A stretch of DNA of 45,978 bases from JBAJNL01 sp036881885. GTDB taxonomy: Bacteria; Pseudomonadota; Alphaproteobacteria; Holosporales; Hepatobacteraceae. The DNA lies in the NCBI GenBank assembly GCA_036881885.1, contig JBAJNL010000004.1, positions 1 to 45,978 of the forward strand. The letters run 5' to 3'. The first letter of the stretch is position 1; every line of letters begins with the position of its first letter. Of this stretch, positions 8,392 through 17,144 are shown piece after piece. The notes under the pieces were generated by a model, which had not been told where the DNA came from, did no database searches, and was given only the letters and a program-made list of their open reading frames with translations. The translations under genes and the position numbers were made by a program.

Positions 8392-9216
8392 TCATGGCGC
8401 ACGCCTTTTCACGATCCACCAATCGGTCCGCTTGTTCGAGCGCGTCCTTTTACCTTTTGTCGGCTGACCCCAAGGCGAAACAGGATGCCTGCCGCCTGAT
8501 GTCTTACCCTCACCACCACCATGGGGGTGATCGATGGGGTTCATCGCCACGCCTCTAACATGGGGTCTGCGACCACGCCAACGGTTGCGCCCAGCCTTGC
8601 CCAGCGACTCGTTTTTGCGATCAGGATTCGACAGCACACCTACCGTTGCCCAGCACTGCTCAGAGATGCGACGCACTTCACCCGATGTCATCGACAACAA
8701 GGCATAGCCGCCATCGCGCCCCAAAAGTCGCACAGATGTGCCAGCTGCACGAGCGATTTGGCCACCTTTTTTGATTTTCATCTCTACATTGTGCAAAAAC
8801 GTTCCCTGCGGAATCGCATAAAGTGGCAACGCGTTGCCTGGCTTGATGTCTGCTTTTTCCGACGCCACAATGGTGTCGCCCACCTCAAGCTTTTGTGGCG
8901 CAAGAATATAAGCCTTCTCGCCATCCTCGTACGCAACAAGCGCAATAAAAGCCGAACGGTTTGGGTCATACTCAAAACGCTCAACACGACCCGCAACGTC
9001 ATATTTTTGCCGCTTAAAGTCAATCAAACGATAACGTTTTTTATGACCGCCACCACGGTGATACGCGGTCAGACGACCTGTGGCGCAACGACCACCTTTT
9101 TTGGCCATCCCTTGCGTGAGCGAGCGCAACGGCCCTTTTTTCCACAGCTTCGATCGGTCAATCAAGACCGTGCCGCGTTGCCCCGGCGTTACAGGTTTAT
9201 AAACGCGCAAACTCAT
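8392..9216 (-). CDS. rplB: 50S ribosomal protein L2
   Basis: Needed for subunit joining and peptidyl transfer. It has 274 residues, the usual length. The N-terminal domain has RSLTQGMAKKGGRCATGRLT and HKKRYRLIDFKRQK. The C-terminal domain has GVAMNPIDHPHGGGEGKTSG with the conserved functional histidine. The ATG overlaps the rplW stop by four bases (ATGA). It is followed after 55 bp by rpsS. Confidence 0.97.
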   Translation of the reverse strand: MSLRVYKPVTPGQRGTVLIDRSKLWKKGPLRSLTQGMAKKGGRCATGRLTAYHRGGGHKKRYRLIDFKRQKYDVAGRVERFEYDPNRSAFIALVAYEDGEKAYILAPQKLEVGDTIVASEKADIKPGNALPLYAIPQGTFLHNVEMKIKKGGQIARAAGTSVRLLGRDGGYALLSMTSGEVRRISEQCWATVGVLSNPDRKNESLGKAGRNRWRGRRPHVRGVAMNPIDHPHGGGEGKTSGGRHPVSPWGQPTKGKRTRSNKRTDWWIVKRRAP

Positions 9217-9560
9217 CCTTCAGCTCCTGTGTCAGAAGGCGTGTCAATCATTTGCCCCTTCTTTAAAGCGACGATGGCCTTTTTAAAAGGCGTTGTCATC
9301 CCCAACCTTCCTTTAAAACGTTTTTGCTTGCCTGGCACACGTAGTGTATTCACAGACACAACATTGACTTTGAAAAAGTGCTCAACAGCCTGCTTAATCG
9401 ATTTTTTGTCAGCAGTCATCGCCACTTTGAATGTATAGCGACTGTCTTGCGTTCCCAGTGTTGACTTTTCAGTCACCAAAAGCCCCTTTAAAATAAAAGG
9501 CAACTTTGACAATGAAACGGGAGCCGCTGCCGGCTTTTTTTGAAAACGATACCCCTTCAT
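9213..9560 (-). CDS. rplW: 50S ribosomal protein L23
   Basis: Docking site for trigger factor and SRP at the tunnel exit. It has 115 residues, somewhat longer than the common 95-100 because of a basic N-terminal extension of about 20 residues. The core has LLVTEKSTLG, then TFKVAMTADKKSIKQAVEHF and VNTLRVPGKQKR. It overlaps rplD and rplB by four bases each. Confidence 0.95.
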   Translation of the reverse strand: MKGYRFQKKPAAAPVSLSKLPFILKGLLVTEKSTLGTQDSRYTFKVAMTADKKSIKQAVEHFFKVNVVSVNTLRVPGKQKRFKGRLGMTTPFKKAIVALKKGQMIDTPSDTGAEG

Positions 9561-10180
9561 CCCAAACGCTCCTCTAGCGACTTCAGCGCCTCTTCTTCAA
9601 AAATAATGTGATCATGGCGCAAAATGTCATACACATTAAGGCCCATTTGAGGCAACATATTCACGCGCCACATGTTCGATGCTGCGCGCACAAACCCGGC
9701 ATCAAGCCCCTCTTTTGTGTGTGCCACGCACAAAACGCGCCCCGTATAACCAGCCAGCACATCTTTTAACTCTTTTGTTTTGCCTGACGAAAAAACAAAT
9801 TTGTCAAAAACCGAAATTTTCTTCTCAGAAGCCTTGCCTGAGAAGGCAATTTTTAAGCCCATCTGACGAATCTTTTTAGGCAGCGCAAAAGCGTGCGAGC
9901 GCGGCTGCGGACCAAAAATGACAGCACCGCCCCTAAACTGCGGCGAACGCAAGCTACCTTGACGGGCACGCCCTGTGCCTTTTTGCTTGTGTGGCTTACG
10001 TGTTGTGCCCGAAATATCTGAAATACCCTTTGAGGCATGGGTGCCCGCCTGCCTTTTGGCCAACTGCCAACGCACCACGCGCGCCAAAATGTCTGAACGA
10101 TACGAGCAGCCAAAGACGGCGTCATTCAGGCGATGCGTACCGACCTTTTTCTGCGCCAAATTTTGAATTGCGATTTCCAC
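9557..10180 (-). CDS. rplD: 50S ribosomal protein L4
   Basis: Exit-tunnel protein, in gammaproteobacteria also the autoregulator of the S10 operon. It has 207 residues. The loop ISGTTRKPHKQKGTGRARQG followed by RGGAVIFGPQPRSHAF is diagnostic. The start is GTG with AAGGAG eight bases upstream. No L4-type leader was seen. Confidence 0.95.
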   Translation of the reverse strand: MEIAIQNLAQKKVGTHRLNDAVFGCSYRSDILARVVRWQLAKRQAGTHASKGISDISGTTRKPHKQKGTGRARQGSLRSPQFRGGAVIFGPQPRSHAFALPKKIRQMGLKIAFSGKASEKKISVFDKFVFSSGKTKELKDVLAGYTGRVLCVAHTKEGLDAGFVRAASNMWRVNMLPQMGLNVYDILRHDHIIFEEEALKSLEERLG

Positions 10181-10195
10181 TCAACCAACTCCTTA

Positions 10196-10858
10196 CTAAC
10201 TTGCCGCAGGGGCCGCATGCTTGACCGCATCACGCACCATCACAAGCGCACCCTTCACACCGGGCACCGAACCTTTGACTGCAAGCCAGCCTTTTTCTTC
10301 ATTGACCAAAACCACTTGCAGATTAAGCGTTGTCACACGCTCGGCCCCCAAATGACCTGCCATTTTTTTGTTCTTGAACACACGGCCCGGACGCGTACAC
10401 TGCCCCGTCGACCCATGACTTCTGTGCGAAATCGAAACACCATGGCTGGCCCTTAAGCCACCAAAGTTGTGCCGCTTCATCGCACCTTGAAAACCTTTAC
10501 CTTTGGAAGTTGCAATCACATCCACATGCGCACCCACTTCAAAGTGAGCAGGCGTCATGACGTGGCCGGCCTCTAGAAGATTGGCTTCATCCACACGAAA
10601 CTCAACATGCCGCTTTAAAGGCTCTTTAAGCGCCTTATTCTTTTCAAACACACCACGCAAAGATTTGGTCAGGCGTGACACAGATGTTTTCTGTGTACCC
10701 AGCTGCAGCGCTGTATAGCCATCTTTATCTTTTGTTTTTTGCCTAACCACAAAACAATCTTTAACACACAAAAGCGTCATCGAAACATGGCGGCCCGTTT
10801 TAGGCTCGAAAAGGCGCGACATTCCAACTTTTGTCGCCAACAAACCAGATCGCACCAT
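10196..10858 (-). CDS. rplC: 50S ribosomal protein L3
   Basis: Organises the peptidyl-transferase region. It has 220 residues, starting GLLATKVGMSRLFEP. The central signature KGKGFQGAMKRHNFGG is followed by SHGSTGQCTRPGRVFKNKKM. It lies between rpsJ and rplD. Confidence 0.96.
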   Translation of the reverse strand: MVRSGLLATKVGMSRLFEPKTGRHVSMTLLCVKDCFVVRQKTKDKDGYTALQLGTQKTSVSRLTKSLRGVFEKNKALKEPLKRHVEFRVDEANLLEAGHVMTPAHFEVGAHVDVIATSKGKGFQGAMKRHNFGGLRASHGVSISHRSHGSTGQCTRPGRVFKNKKMAGHLGAERVTTLNLQVVLVNEEKGWLAVKGSVPGVKGALVMVRDAVKHAAPAAS

Positions 10859-10864
10859 ATCCCC

Positions 10865-11176
10865 CTAACTTTTCACCTCAACACGCACACCTGCAGGCAG
10901 ATCAAGCTCCATCAAAGCTTCGACCCCCTGAGGCGTTAAATCAGACACATAGATGGCACGCTGGCAAATGCGCTTTTCAAATTGCTCACGCGATTTTTTG
11001 TCAACGTGAGGCCCGCGCAACACAGTCACGCGACGAATGCGCCGTGGCAACACAATAGGCCCTTTAACGGCCGCGCCCACCCGGTTGAGCGTTCCCACAA
11101 TTTTTGTGGAAGATTGCTCTAATACCCGGTGATCGTACGCCTTAAGACGAATACAAATACTCTGCTGACCTAACAT
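10865..11176 (-). CDS. rpsJ: 30S ribosomal protein S10
   Basis: Ribosomal head protein, which can also act as the NusE antitermination factor. It has 103 residues, starting with SICIRLKAYDHRVLEQS. PIVLPRRIRRVTVLRGPHVD and SREQFEKRICQR follow. It sits directly behind tuf, so the str and S10 clusters are joined, as is usual in alphaproteobacteria. Confidence 0.97.
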   Translation of the reverse strand: MLGQQSICIRLKAYDHRVLEQSSTKIVGTLNRVGAAVKGPIVLPRRIRRVTVLRGPHVDKKSREQFEKRICQRAIYVSDLTPQGVEALMELDLPAGVRVEVKS

Positions 11177-11218
11177 GCTGCTTGCCTAACCATCCAATAC
11201 ACTTAAAAAGATCCTTTA

Positions 11219-12409
11219 TTAATCCAAAATCTTCGTCACAACGCCAGCACCAACAGTTCTGCCGCCTTCACGAATCGCAAAACGCAAGCCTTCTTCCATA
11301 GCAATGGGTGCAATCAGTTCAACTTCCATATCCACTGTGTCACCAGGCATGGCCATTTTGACCTCACCAAGCAGTGTCACAGCACCTGTTACGTCAGTTG
11401 TTCTAAAATAGAACTGCGGGCGATAGTTGCTCATAAACTGGGTATGACGACCACCTTCTTCTTTGGTCATCACGTAAGCGTTGCAGGTGAACTTTTTGTG
11501 CGGCGTCACCGAACCTGGCTTGACCACAACCTGACCACGCTCAACGTCTGTGCGCTTGATGCCGCGCAGCAAAAGACCCACGTTATCACCGGCCTCACCG
11601 CGATCAAGCAACTTGCGGAACATTTCAACGCCTGTAACCGTCGTCTTTTGTGTGTCGCGAATACCAACAATTTCGACTTCTTCGTCTTTGTTGATGGCGC
11701 CACGCTCGATACGACCGGTCACCACTGTGCCACGGCCTTCAATCGAGAAGACGTCTTCAACAGGCATCAAGAAGGTTTTTTCAACATCGCGCTCGGGCTG
11801 AGGGATGTAGGTGTCAACCTGCTCCATCAATTTAAGGATGGCCTCTTTGCCCATCGCATCATCTTTGCCCTCAAGCGCCTTTAAGGCTGACCCACGAATG
11901 ATGGGGATATTCTCACCGTCAAACTCGTACTTTGAAAGCAATTCGCGAATTTCCATCTCGACCAAATCCAAAAGCTCGGGGTCTTCAACTTGATCCACCT
12001 TGTTCATAAAGACCACCAAAGCGGGCACACCCACCTGGCGGGCCAAAACAATGTGCTCACGTGTTTGAGGCATGGGGCCGTCGGTTGCCGACACCACCAA
12101 GATGCCGCCATCCATCTGCGCCGCACCGGTGATCATGTTTTTCACATAGTCAGCGTGCCCTGGGCAGTCAACGTGCGCATAGTGGCGCTTATCTGTTTCG
12201 TATTCAACGTGTGCGGTTGAAATTGTAATACCGCGCGCACGCTCTTCAGGTGCACTGTCAATATTTTCATAAGATTCAAACTGCGCACCACCTTTTTCAG
12301 CCAATACTTTCGTAATCGCTGCGGTAAGCGTTGTTTTTCCGTGGTCCACGTGACCGATTGTGCCAATATTACAATGCGGCTTCGAACGTTCGAATTTTTC
12401 TTTTGCCAT
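11219..12409 (-). CDS. tuf: Elongation factor Tu
   Basis: GTPase that brings aminoacyl-tRNA to the ribosome. It has 396 residues. GTP-binding motifs are GHVDHGKT (19-26), DCPGH (81-85) and NKVD (136-139). The C-terminal barrels have VFSIEGRGTVVTGRIERG and the GLRFAIREGGRTVGAG end. It is the only tuf copy in the window and lies between fusA and rpsJ. Confidence 0.98.
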   Translation of the reverse strand: MAKEKFERSKPHCNIGTIGHVDHGKTTLTAAITKVLAEKGGAQFESYENIDSAPEERARGITISTAHVEYETDKRHYAHVDCPGHADYVKNMITGAAQMDGGILVVSATDGPMPQTREHIVLARQVGVPALVVFMNKVDQVEDPELLDLVEMEIRELLSKYEFDGENIPIIRGSALKALEGKDDAMGKEAILKLMEQVDTYIPQPERDVEKTFLMPVEDVFSIEGRGTVVTGRIERGAINKDEEVEIVGIRDTQKTTVTGVEMFRKLLDRGEAGDNVGLLLRGIKRTDVERGQVVVKPGSVTPHKKFTCNAYVMTKEEGGRHTQFMSNYRPQFYFRTTDVTGAVTLLGEVKMAMPGDTVDMEVELIAPIAMEEGLRFAIREGGRTVGAGVVTKILD

Positions 12410-12471
12410 GTCCTCGACCCTTTCGTCTCTAACTTTTTCTTAACAATACCGCCGGTTTCAAAAAATCTCAA

Positions 12472-14553
12472 TCATGTTTTTGCACGAATCTCATCTGCAA
12501 CCTGCTGTGGCACCGGCGCATAGTGATCGAACTGCATCGAATACTGCGCTCTGCCTTGTGTGCGCGACCGCAAAGTATTCACATACCCAAACATTGAGGC
12601 CAATGGCACCAAGGCCGACACCACGCGGGCGCCACCGGGCTGACTGTCCATACTTTGCACTTGCCCACGACGTGAGTTCAAATCGCCAATCACATCACCC
12701 ATGTATTCCTCGGGCGTAATGACTTCAACTTGCATCATAGGCTCAAGCAAAATGGGTTTTGATTTACCAATACCTTCGCGAAAAGCTGAACGGGCCGCAA
12801 GCTCGAACGCCAAAGATGACGAGTCAACCGCGTGGAACGAGCCATCAATCAACGTTGCTTTAAAGTCTGTCATGGGAAAGCCCGCAAGATAGCCTGACTC
12901 AAGCGCCGTTTGAATACCTTTGTCCACAGACGGAATGTATTCTTTTGGCACCGCACCACCGACAATTTTAGATTCAAATTCAAAACCTGAGGAACGCTCG
13001 AGCGGCTCGAACGTCAGCACAACCTGGGCAAACTGACCCGCACCGCCGCTTTGCTTTTTGTGCGTATAGTTAATTTCAGATTTTTGGGTAATGGTTTCGC
13101 GGTAAGCCACCTGGGGCGCACCCACATTGGCTTCTACTTTAAATTCGCGACGCATGCGGTCAACAATCACATCAAGATGCAACTCGCCCATACCCTTAAT
13201 AATGGTCTGCCCCGTCTCGGTGTCTGATGTCACGCGGAAAGACGGATCTTCAGCCGCCAAACGCCCCAGCGCCAGACCCATTTTTTCTTGGTCTGCTTTT
13301 GTTTTGGGCTCAACCGCCACCTCGATCACCGGATCAGGGAACGTCATGCGCTCAAGCAGCACTGGGCTTTGCGGACTGCAAAGGGTATCACCCGTGACCA
13401 CCTCTTTCATGCCGCAAAGCGCCACGATGTCACCGGCCACAGCCTCTTTAATGTCTTCACGGCTGTTGGCGTGCACTAATAGCATACGTCCCAGGCGCTC
13501 TTTGCGATCTTTGGCTGCGTTCAATACAGAAGCACCTGTTTCAAGCTTGCCTGAATAAATGCGCACATAGGTAAGCGACCCCACAAATGGGTCGGTCATA
13601 ATTTTGAACACCAAGGCCGACAAAGGCTCGCTGGCATCCGACTTGCGCACCACAGTCTTTTCTTCATCGTGCGGCAAAACGCCTTCAGCTGGCGGCACAT
13701 CCAAGGGCGATGGCAAATAGTCGATCACCGCATCCAAAAGCGGTTGCACACCCTTGTTTTTAAAGGCCGACCCACACAACACAGGCACAAATGAAAACGA
13801 CAGCGTGCCTTTACGCAGACAGCGCTTTAGCGTTGCCTCATCAGGCTCTTTACCCTCAAGATACGCTTCCAAAACAGCATCGTCTTGCTCGACTGCGCGC
13901 TCGATAAGTTGATGGCGGTAGGCTTCAGCACTTTTCTTAAATTCGTCTGGAATCTCAACTTCATCAAACTTAGCGCCCAAAGCCTCACCTTGCCAAATGA
14001 GCGCTTTCATTTTCACAAGGTCAATCACGCCCTTGAAGTTGTCTTCGCCACCGATGGGAATTTGAATCACCGCCGGCACAGCACCAAGGCGCTTTTCGAT
14101 CATATCCACACAGCGCTCGAAATCAGCTCCCATGCGGTCCATTTTGTTCACAAAACAAATGCGGGGCACTTTATAGCGGTTTGCTTGACGCCACACCGTC
14201 TCTGATTGAGGCTCAACACCGGCAACGCTATCAAAAACAGCAACGGCGCCATCTAGAACACGCAAAGAACGCTCAACCTCAATCGTGAAGTCAACGTGTC
14301 CGGGTGTATCAATGATATTGATGCGATGGTCGTCCCAAAAGCACGTGGTGGCGGCCGACGTAATGGTAATGCCGCGCTCTTGCTCTTGCTCCATCCAGTC
14401 CATGGTGGCGGTGCCCTCGTGCACCTCACCAATCTTGTGTGTTTTGCCCGTGTAATAAAGAACACGTTCGGTTGTCGTTGTTTTGCCCGCATCAATGTGG
14501 GCCATAATACCAATGTTACGATAACGATCTAAAGGCGTACTTCGAGAAGACAT
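12472..14553 (-). CDS. fusA: Elongation factor G
   Basis: GTPase that drives translocation and, with RRF, ribosome recycling. It has 693 residues, normal for the family. The G motifs are AHIDAGKTT (18-26), DTPGHVDF (82-89) and NKMD (136-139). The RGITI switch motif at 60-64 is present. The C-terminus has MFGYVNTLRSRTQGRAQYSM, typical of domain V. It lies between rpsG and tuf. Confidence 0.98.
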   Translation of the reverse strand: MSSRSTPLDRYRNIGIMAHIDAGKTTTTERVLYYTGKTHKIGEVHEGTATMDWMEQEQERGITITSAATTCFWDDHRINIIDTPGHVDFTIEVERSLRVLDGAVAVFDSVAGVEPQSETVWRQANRYKVPRICFVNKMDRMGADFERCVDMIEKRLGAVPAVIQIPIGGEDNFKGVIDLVKMKALIWQGEALGAKFDEVEIPDEFKKSAEAYRHQLIERAVEQDDAVLEAYLEGKEPDEATLKRCLRKGTLSFSFVPVLCGSAFKNKGVQPLLDAVIDYLPSPLDVPPAEGVLPHDEEKTVVRKSDASEPLSALVFKIMTDPFVGSLTYVRIYSGKLETGASVLNAAKDRKERLGRMLLVHANSREDIKEAVAGDIVALCGMKEVVTGDTLCSPQSPVLLERMTFPDPVIEVAVEPKTKADQEKMGLALGRLAAEDPSFRVTSDTETGQTIIKGMGELHLDVIVDRMRREFKVEANVGAPQVAYRETITQKSEINYTHKKQSGGAGQFAQVVLTFEPLERSSGFEFESKIVGGAVPKEYIPSVDKGIQTALESGYLAGFPMTDFKATLIDGSFHAVDSSSLAFELAARSAFREGIGKSKPILLEPMMQVEVITPEEYMGDVIGDLNSRRGQVQSMDSQPGGARVVSALVPLASMFGYVNTLRSRTQGRAQYSMQFDHYAPVPQQVADEIRAKT

Positions 14554-14561
14554 AAGTTAAA

Positions 14562-15029
14562 TCACCACCTATAATGTGAAAAAGCACGGTTTGCATCAGC
14601 TTGCTTGTGCGCTTCTTCTTTTTTACGCGTCGCACCGCTGCGACCTAAAATTGAATCCCTAAACTCGTTCGCCAGGCGATCGGCCATGGTTTTTTCAGAA
14701 CGTGCCTTGGCGCTGGCAATCATCCAGCGAATAGCCAAAGCTTGCGACCTTTCTGCACGCACCTGCGTTGGTACGGGATAGGTGGCACCGCCCACGCGGC
14801 GGGATTTGATTTCAAGAGATGGTTTTACATTCGACAATGCCTCATAAAAAAGCTCTTTGCCATCTTTTTTAAGGGCAGTTCCGGCTTTTTCAAGCGCTTC
14901 GTACATAATGCGCAAAGCAACGGCTTTTTTGCCGTCCAACATCAAGGCATTGACAAAACGCGCGATGACTTCATCGCCAAACTTGGGATCAGGCGCAACA
15001 GGCCTTACTTTTGCACGATGGCGACGCAT
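14562..15029 (-). CDS. rpsG: 30S ribosomal protein S7
   Basis: Primary binder of the 16S rRNA 3' major domain, lying near the E site. It has 155 residues, starting MRRHRAKVRPVAPDPKFGD. The segments VGGATYPVPTQVRAERSQAL and LANEFRDSILGRSGATRKKE are diagnostic. The ATG overlaps the rpsL stop by one base (TAATG). Confidence 0.97.
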   Translation of the reverse strand: MRRHRAKVRPVAPDPKFGDEVIARFVNALMLDGKKAVALRIMYEALEKAGTALKKDGKELFYEALSNVKPSLEIKSRRVGGATYPVPTQVRAERSQALAIRWMIASAKARSEKTMADRLANEFRDSILGRSGATRKKEEAHKQADANRAFSHYRW

Positions 15030-15403
15030 TAACCCTTACTCCTTTTCACACCATATTTCGAGCGACCTTCTTTTCGGTCCTTCACACCTTGCGTATCCAA
15101 CTTACCACGCACCACATGATAGCGCACACCGGGCAAGTCAGGCACACGTCCACCACGCAACAACACAACCGAGTGCTCTTGCAGGTTGTGACCTTCGCCG
15201 GGGATGTAAGCCGTTACCTCTTCGCCGTTACTAAGACGCGTACGAGCCACCTTACGCAAAGCCGAGTTCGGCTTTTTAGGCGTCACTGATGTGACCTTCA
15301 GACAAACGCCCCTTTTTTGCGGGCAGTTATCCAGCGCCGGTGACTTTGAGCGTTTCTTTTGGCTCTTACGCGGCGCGCGCAGAAGTTGGTTAATTGTTGG
15401 CAT
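15029..15403 (-). CDS. rpsL: 30S ribosomal protein S12
   Basis: Decoding-centre protein that controls accuracy and forms part of the streptomycin site. It has 124 residues and aligns without gaps to E. coli S12. The TPKKPNSALRK loop is intact, so lysine 43 is conserved. In the second loop the usual RVKDLPG reads RVPDLPG, so residue 88 is proline. Asp89, the methylthiolation site in E. coli, is kept. It is the first gene of the 26-gene cluster, with a promoter about 60-95 bp upstream. Confidence 0.97.
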   Translation of the reverse strand: MPTINQLLRAPRKSQKKRSKSPALDNCPQKRGVCLKVTSVTPKKPNSALRKVARTRLSNGEEVTAYIPGEGHNLQEHSVVLLRGGRVPDLPGVRYHVVRGKLDTQGVKDRKEGRSKYGVKRSKG

Positions 15404-15469
15404 ACACCTATTGTCTATCTGTTGTTACAAGAATAATACTATGCAGCCCACTTTCAGGCCTGCCACCCC

Positions 15470-15498
15470 ATACTAAGGGGACGAAACCCCCACGTCAA
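15470..15498 (-). promoter_or_regulatory. Promoter of the str-S10-spc cluster
   Basis: On the minus strand TTGACG (15493-15498) is followed after exactly 17 bases by TAGTAT (15470-15475). The stretch just after the -10 is GGGGTGG, a GC-rich discriminator of the kind linked with stringent control of ribosomal promoters. The start would fall near 15463, about 60 bases before the rpsL ATG. Confidence 0.55.
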
Positions 15499-15554
15499 GG
15501 CGACTTTACAAAAAATTAACCAAAAAAAGGCCCCTTGTGTGCAAGGACAGCACC

Positions 15555-15583
15555 TTGGCACCCTTTAAAAAATAGCGTATAAA
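15555..15583 (+). promoter_or_regulatory. Promoter of the MHS transporter
   Basis: TTGGCA (15555-15560) and TATAAA (15578-15583) are separated by 17 bases. The predicted start near 15590 leaves a leader of about 100 bases before the ATG at 15693. It stands back to back with the ribosomal promoter. Confidence 0.55.
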
Positions 15584-15692
15584 GACCACAATCTTTATTT
15601 TATTCTTTACAGAACAAAGCTGTGTGCCGTCTGAGATGTCTTGGCGGCCTTTTATGATCTTCTCCGTTTTTTTGACCAACTGAAAGAAATCT

Positions 15693-17006
15693 ATGTTGTC
15701 TTTAAACCTTGTTTTTTCGAATCGTGGCCAAACACAAGAGCAAAGCAAACTGCGCAGTGTTGTGCTGTCATCCATGATTGGCAATATGCTTGAGTGGTAT
15801 GATTTTGCATTATACGGTTATTTCTCAACGCTGCTGGCCCAAGTCTTTTTTCCCCTTAAAGACCCTGTTGCGGCCTTGCTGGCCACGTACGGTGCCTTTG
15901 CCGCTGGCTTTTTGATGCGCCCCTTGGGTGGCATTATTTTTGGATATATCGGCGATCACATTGGCCGCAAAAAAGCGTTGCTGTGGTCGATTTATTTGAT
16001 GTCGTTTCCCACCTTTGCCATTGGGTGCCTGCCCACTTATGCGCACATTGGCTGGATGGCCCCCCTTTTGCTAACGGTGATACGCCTGCTTCAGGGCCTT
16101 TCGATGGGTGGAGAATTCACAGGATCCATTGTGTTTATTGTTGAGCACGCCGAGGGAAAAAGACGTGGCTTTTACGGCAGCTTTGCCCCCTTTAGTGCTG
16201 TTTTGGGCCTTTTAATGGGATCGGGCATCGCCGCTTTGCTAAGTTTTGCACTGCCTGCCGAACATCTAACCTCTTGGGGCTGGCGCGTTCCTTTTGCCTT
16301 GAGCATTTTGGGCGGCTGGCTGGGCTCTTACATGCGACGCACGCTGGGTGACCCCGCTGCCTTTGAGGAAAACAAAAAGACCAAGCATGCGAAAAAAGCT
16401 TTCTTCTTTAAAGAGCTGTTCTCACAGCACCGCAAAAGCCTGATCACTGTCTTTTTGGTGGATCTTTTGGTAGCCATTGGCTTTTACCTGATTGTTACCT
16501 TTTTGGTGGGCTATCTTGAGCAATTTATTGGCCTGCCAAGGCACACGGCGCTTTTGATTAACACGTTAAGTACCGTGGTGTTTGCGCTGACCATTCCGCT
16601 AACGGGCTGCTTTCTTGATACCTGGGGCCGCAAGCCCTTGATGATTGGTGCGGCACTGGGTTTTGCCTTTTTAAGCGTGCCTCTTTTTCATGGCCTGCTG
16701 TCTGGCTATGTGCCTTTGATTTTGGGTGCTTCCATGGGCCTTTCTTGCTTGATGGGTGTTTATTTTGCAGCGATTCCTGCCATTTTGGTTGAATCGTTTC
16801 CGGCACGGCTGCGTTATTCGGGCATTTCGATTGCGCACAACTTAAGCATGGCAATTTTTGGCGGCAGTGCGCCGTTTTTGGTAACTTGGATGATTCGCAC
16901 CTCGGACTCGCTTTTGGCACCAGCCATTTATTTAACGTTTGCAAGCTGCGGTGCCCTTTTGGGCCTTTGCCTTTTAAAAGACAGAACACACGAAAAGCTT
17001 TCTTAA
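15693..17006 (+). CDS. MFS transporter, metabolite:H+ symporter (ProP-like)
   Basis: Inner-membrane symporter of 437 residues with about twelve hydrophobic segments. The N-terminus SSMIGNMLEWYDFALYGY is the hallmark of the MHS family (ProP, KgtP, ShiA relatives). The cytoplasmic loop GYIGDHIGRKKALLW and RLLQGLSMGGEFTGS match family signatures. The substrate cannot be told from sequence; known members carry proline/betaine, dicarboxylates or shikimate. Many ProP-like copies are usual in intracellular alphaproteobacteria. It stands alone on the plus strand, with the methyltransferase 138 bp further on. Confidence 0.88.
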   Translation: MLSLNLVFSNRGQTQEQSKLRSVVLSSMIGNMLEWYDFALYGYFSTLLAQVFFPLKDPVAALLATYGAFAAGFLMRPLGGIIFGYIGDHIGRKKALLWSIYLMSFPTFAIGCLPTYAHIGWMAPLLLTVIRLLQGLSMGGEFTGSIVFIVEHAEGKRRGFYGSFAPFSAVLGLLMGSGIAALLSFALPAEHLTSWGWRVPFALSILGGWLGSYMRRTLGDPAAFEENKKTKHAKKAFFFKELFSQHRKSLITVFLVDLLVAIGFYLIVTFLVGYLEQFIGLPRHTALLINTLSTVVFALTIPLTGCFLDTWGRKPLMIGAALGFAFLSVPLFHGLLSGYVPLILGASMGLSCLMGVYFAAIPAILVESFPARLRYSGISIAHNLSMAIFGGSAPFLVTWMIRTSDSLLAPAIYLTFASCGALLGLCLLKDRTHEKLS

Positions 17007-17065
17007 GGCACAGTGCCTGTTTAGCGTGGGCAGAGGCGCAAGTTAATACATAGATATTGCCACCT

Positions 17066-17093
17066 TTGTTTACAAGAAAATCTGGTGTATTCT
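17066..17093 (+). promoter_or_regulatory. Possible promoter of the methyltransferase gene
   Basis: TTGTTT (17066-17071) is followed after 16 bases by TATTCT (17088-17093). The start would be near 17100, about 45 bases before the chosen ATG. Both boxes are imperfect. Confidence 0.3.
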
Positions 17094-17144
17094 TTATGAT
17101 AAAGGCAAAAACATCACAACAGGGTGAGAGGGGGGATGCCTTGC

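Noticed and set aside
8521..9438. Plus-strand open frame of 305 codons
   Set aside because: It is antisense to rplB and rplW. The length reflects the codon bias of those genes on the other strand.
17007..17020. GGCA-CAG-TGCC behind the MHS transporter as a terminator
   Set aside because: Only four base pairs and no T-run.
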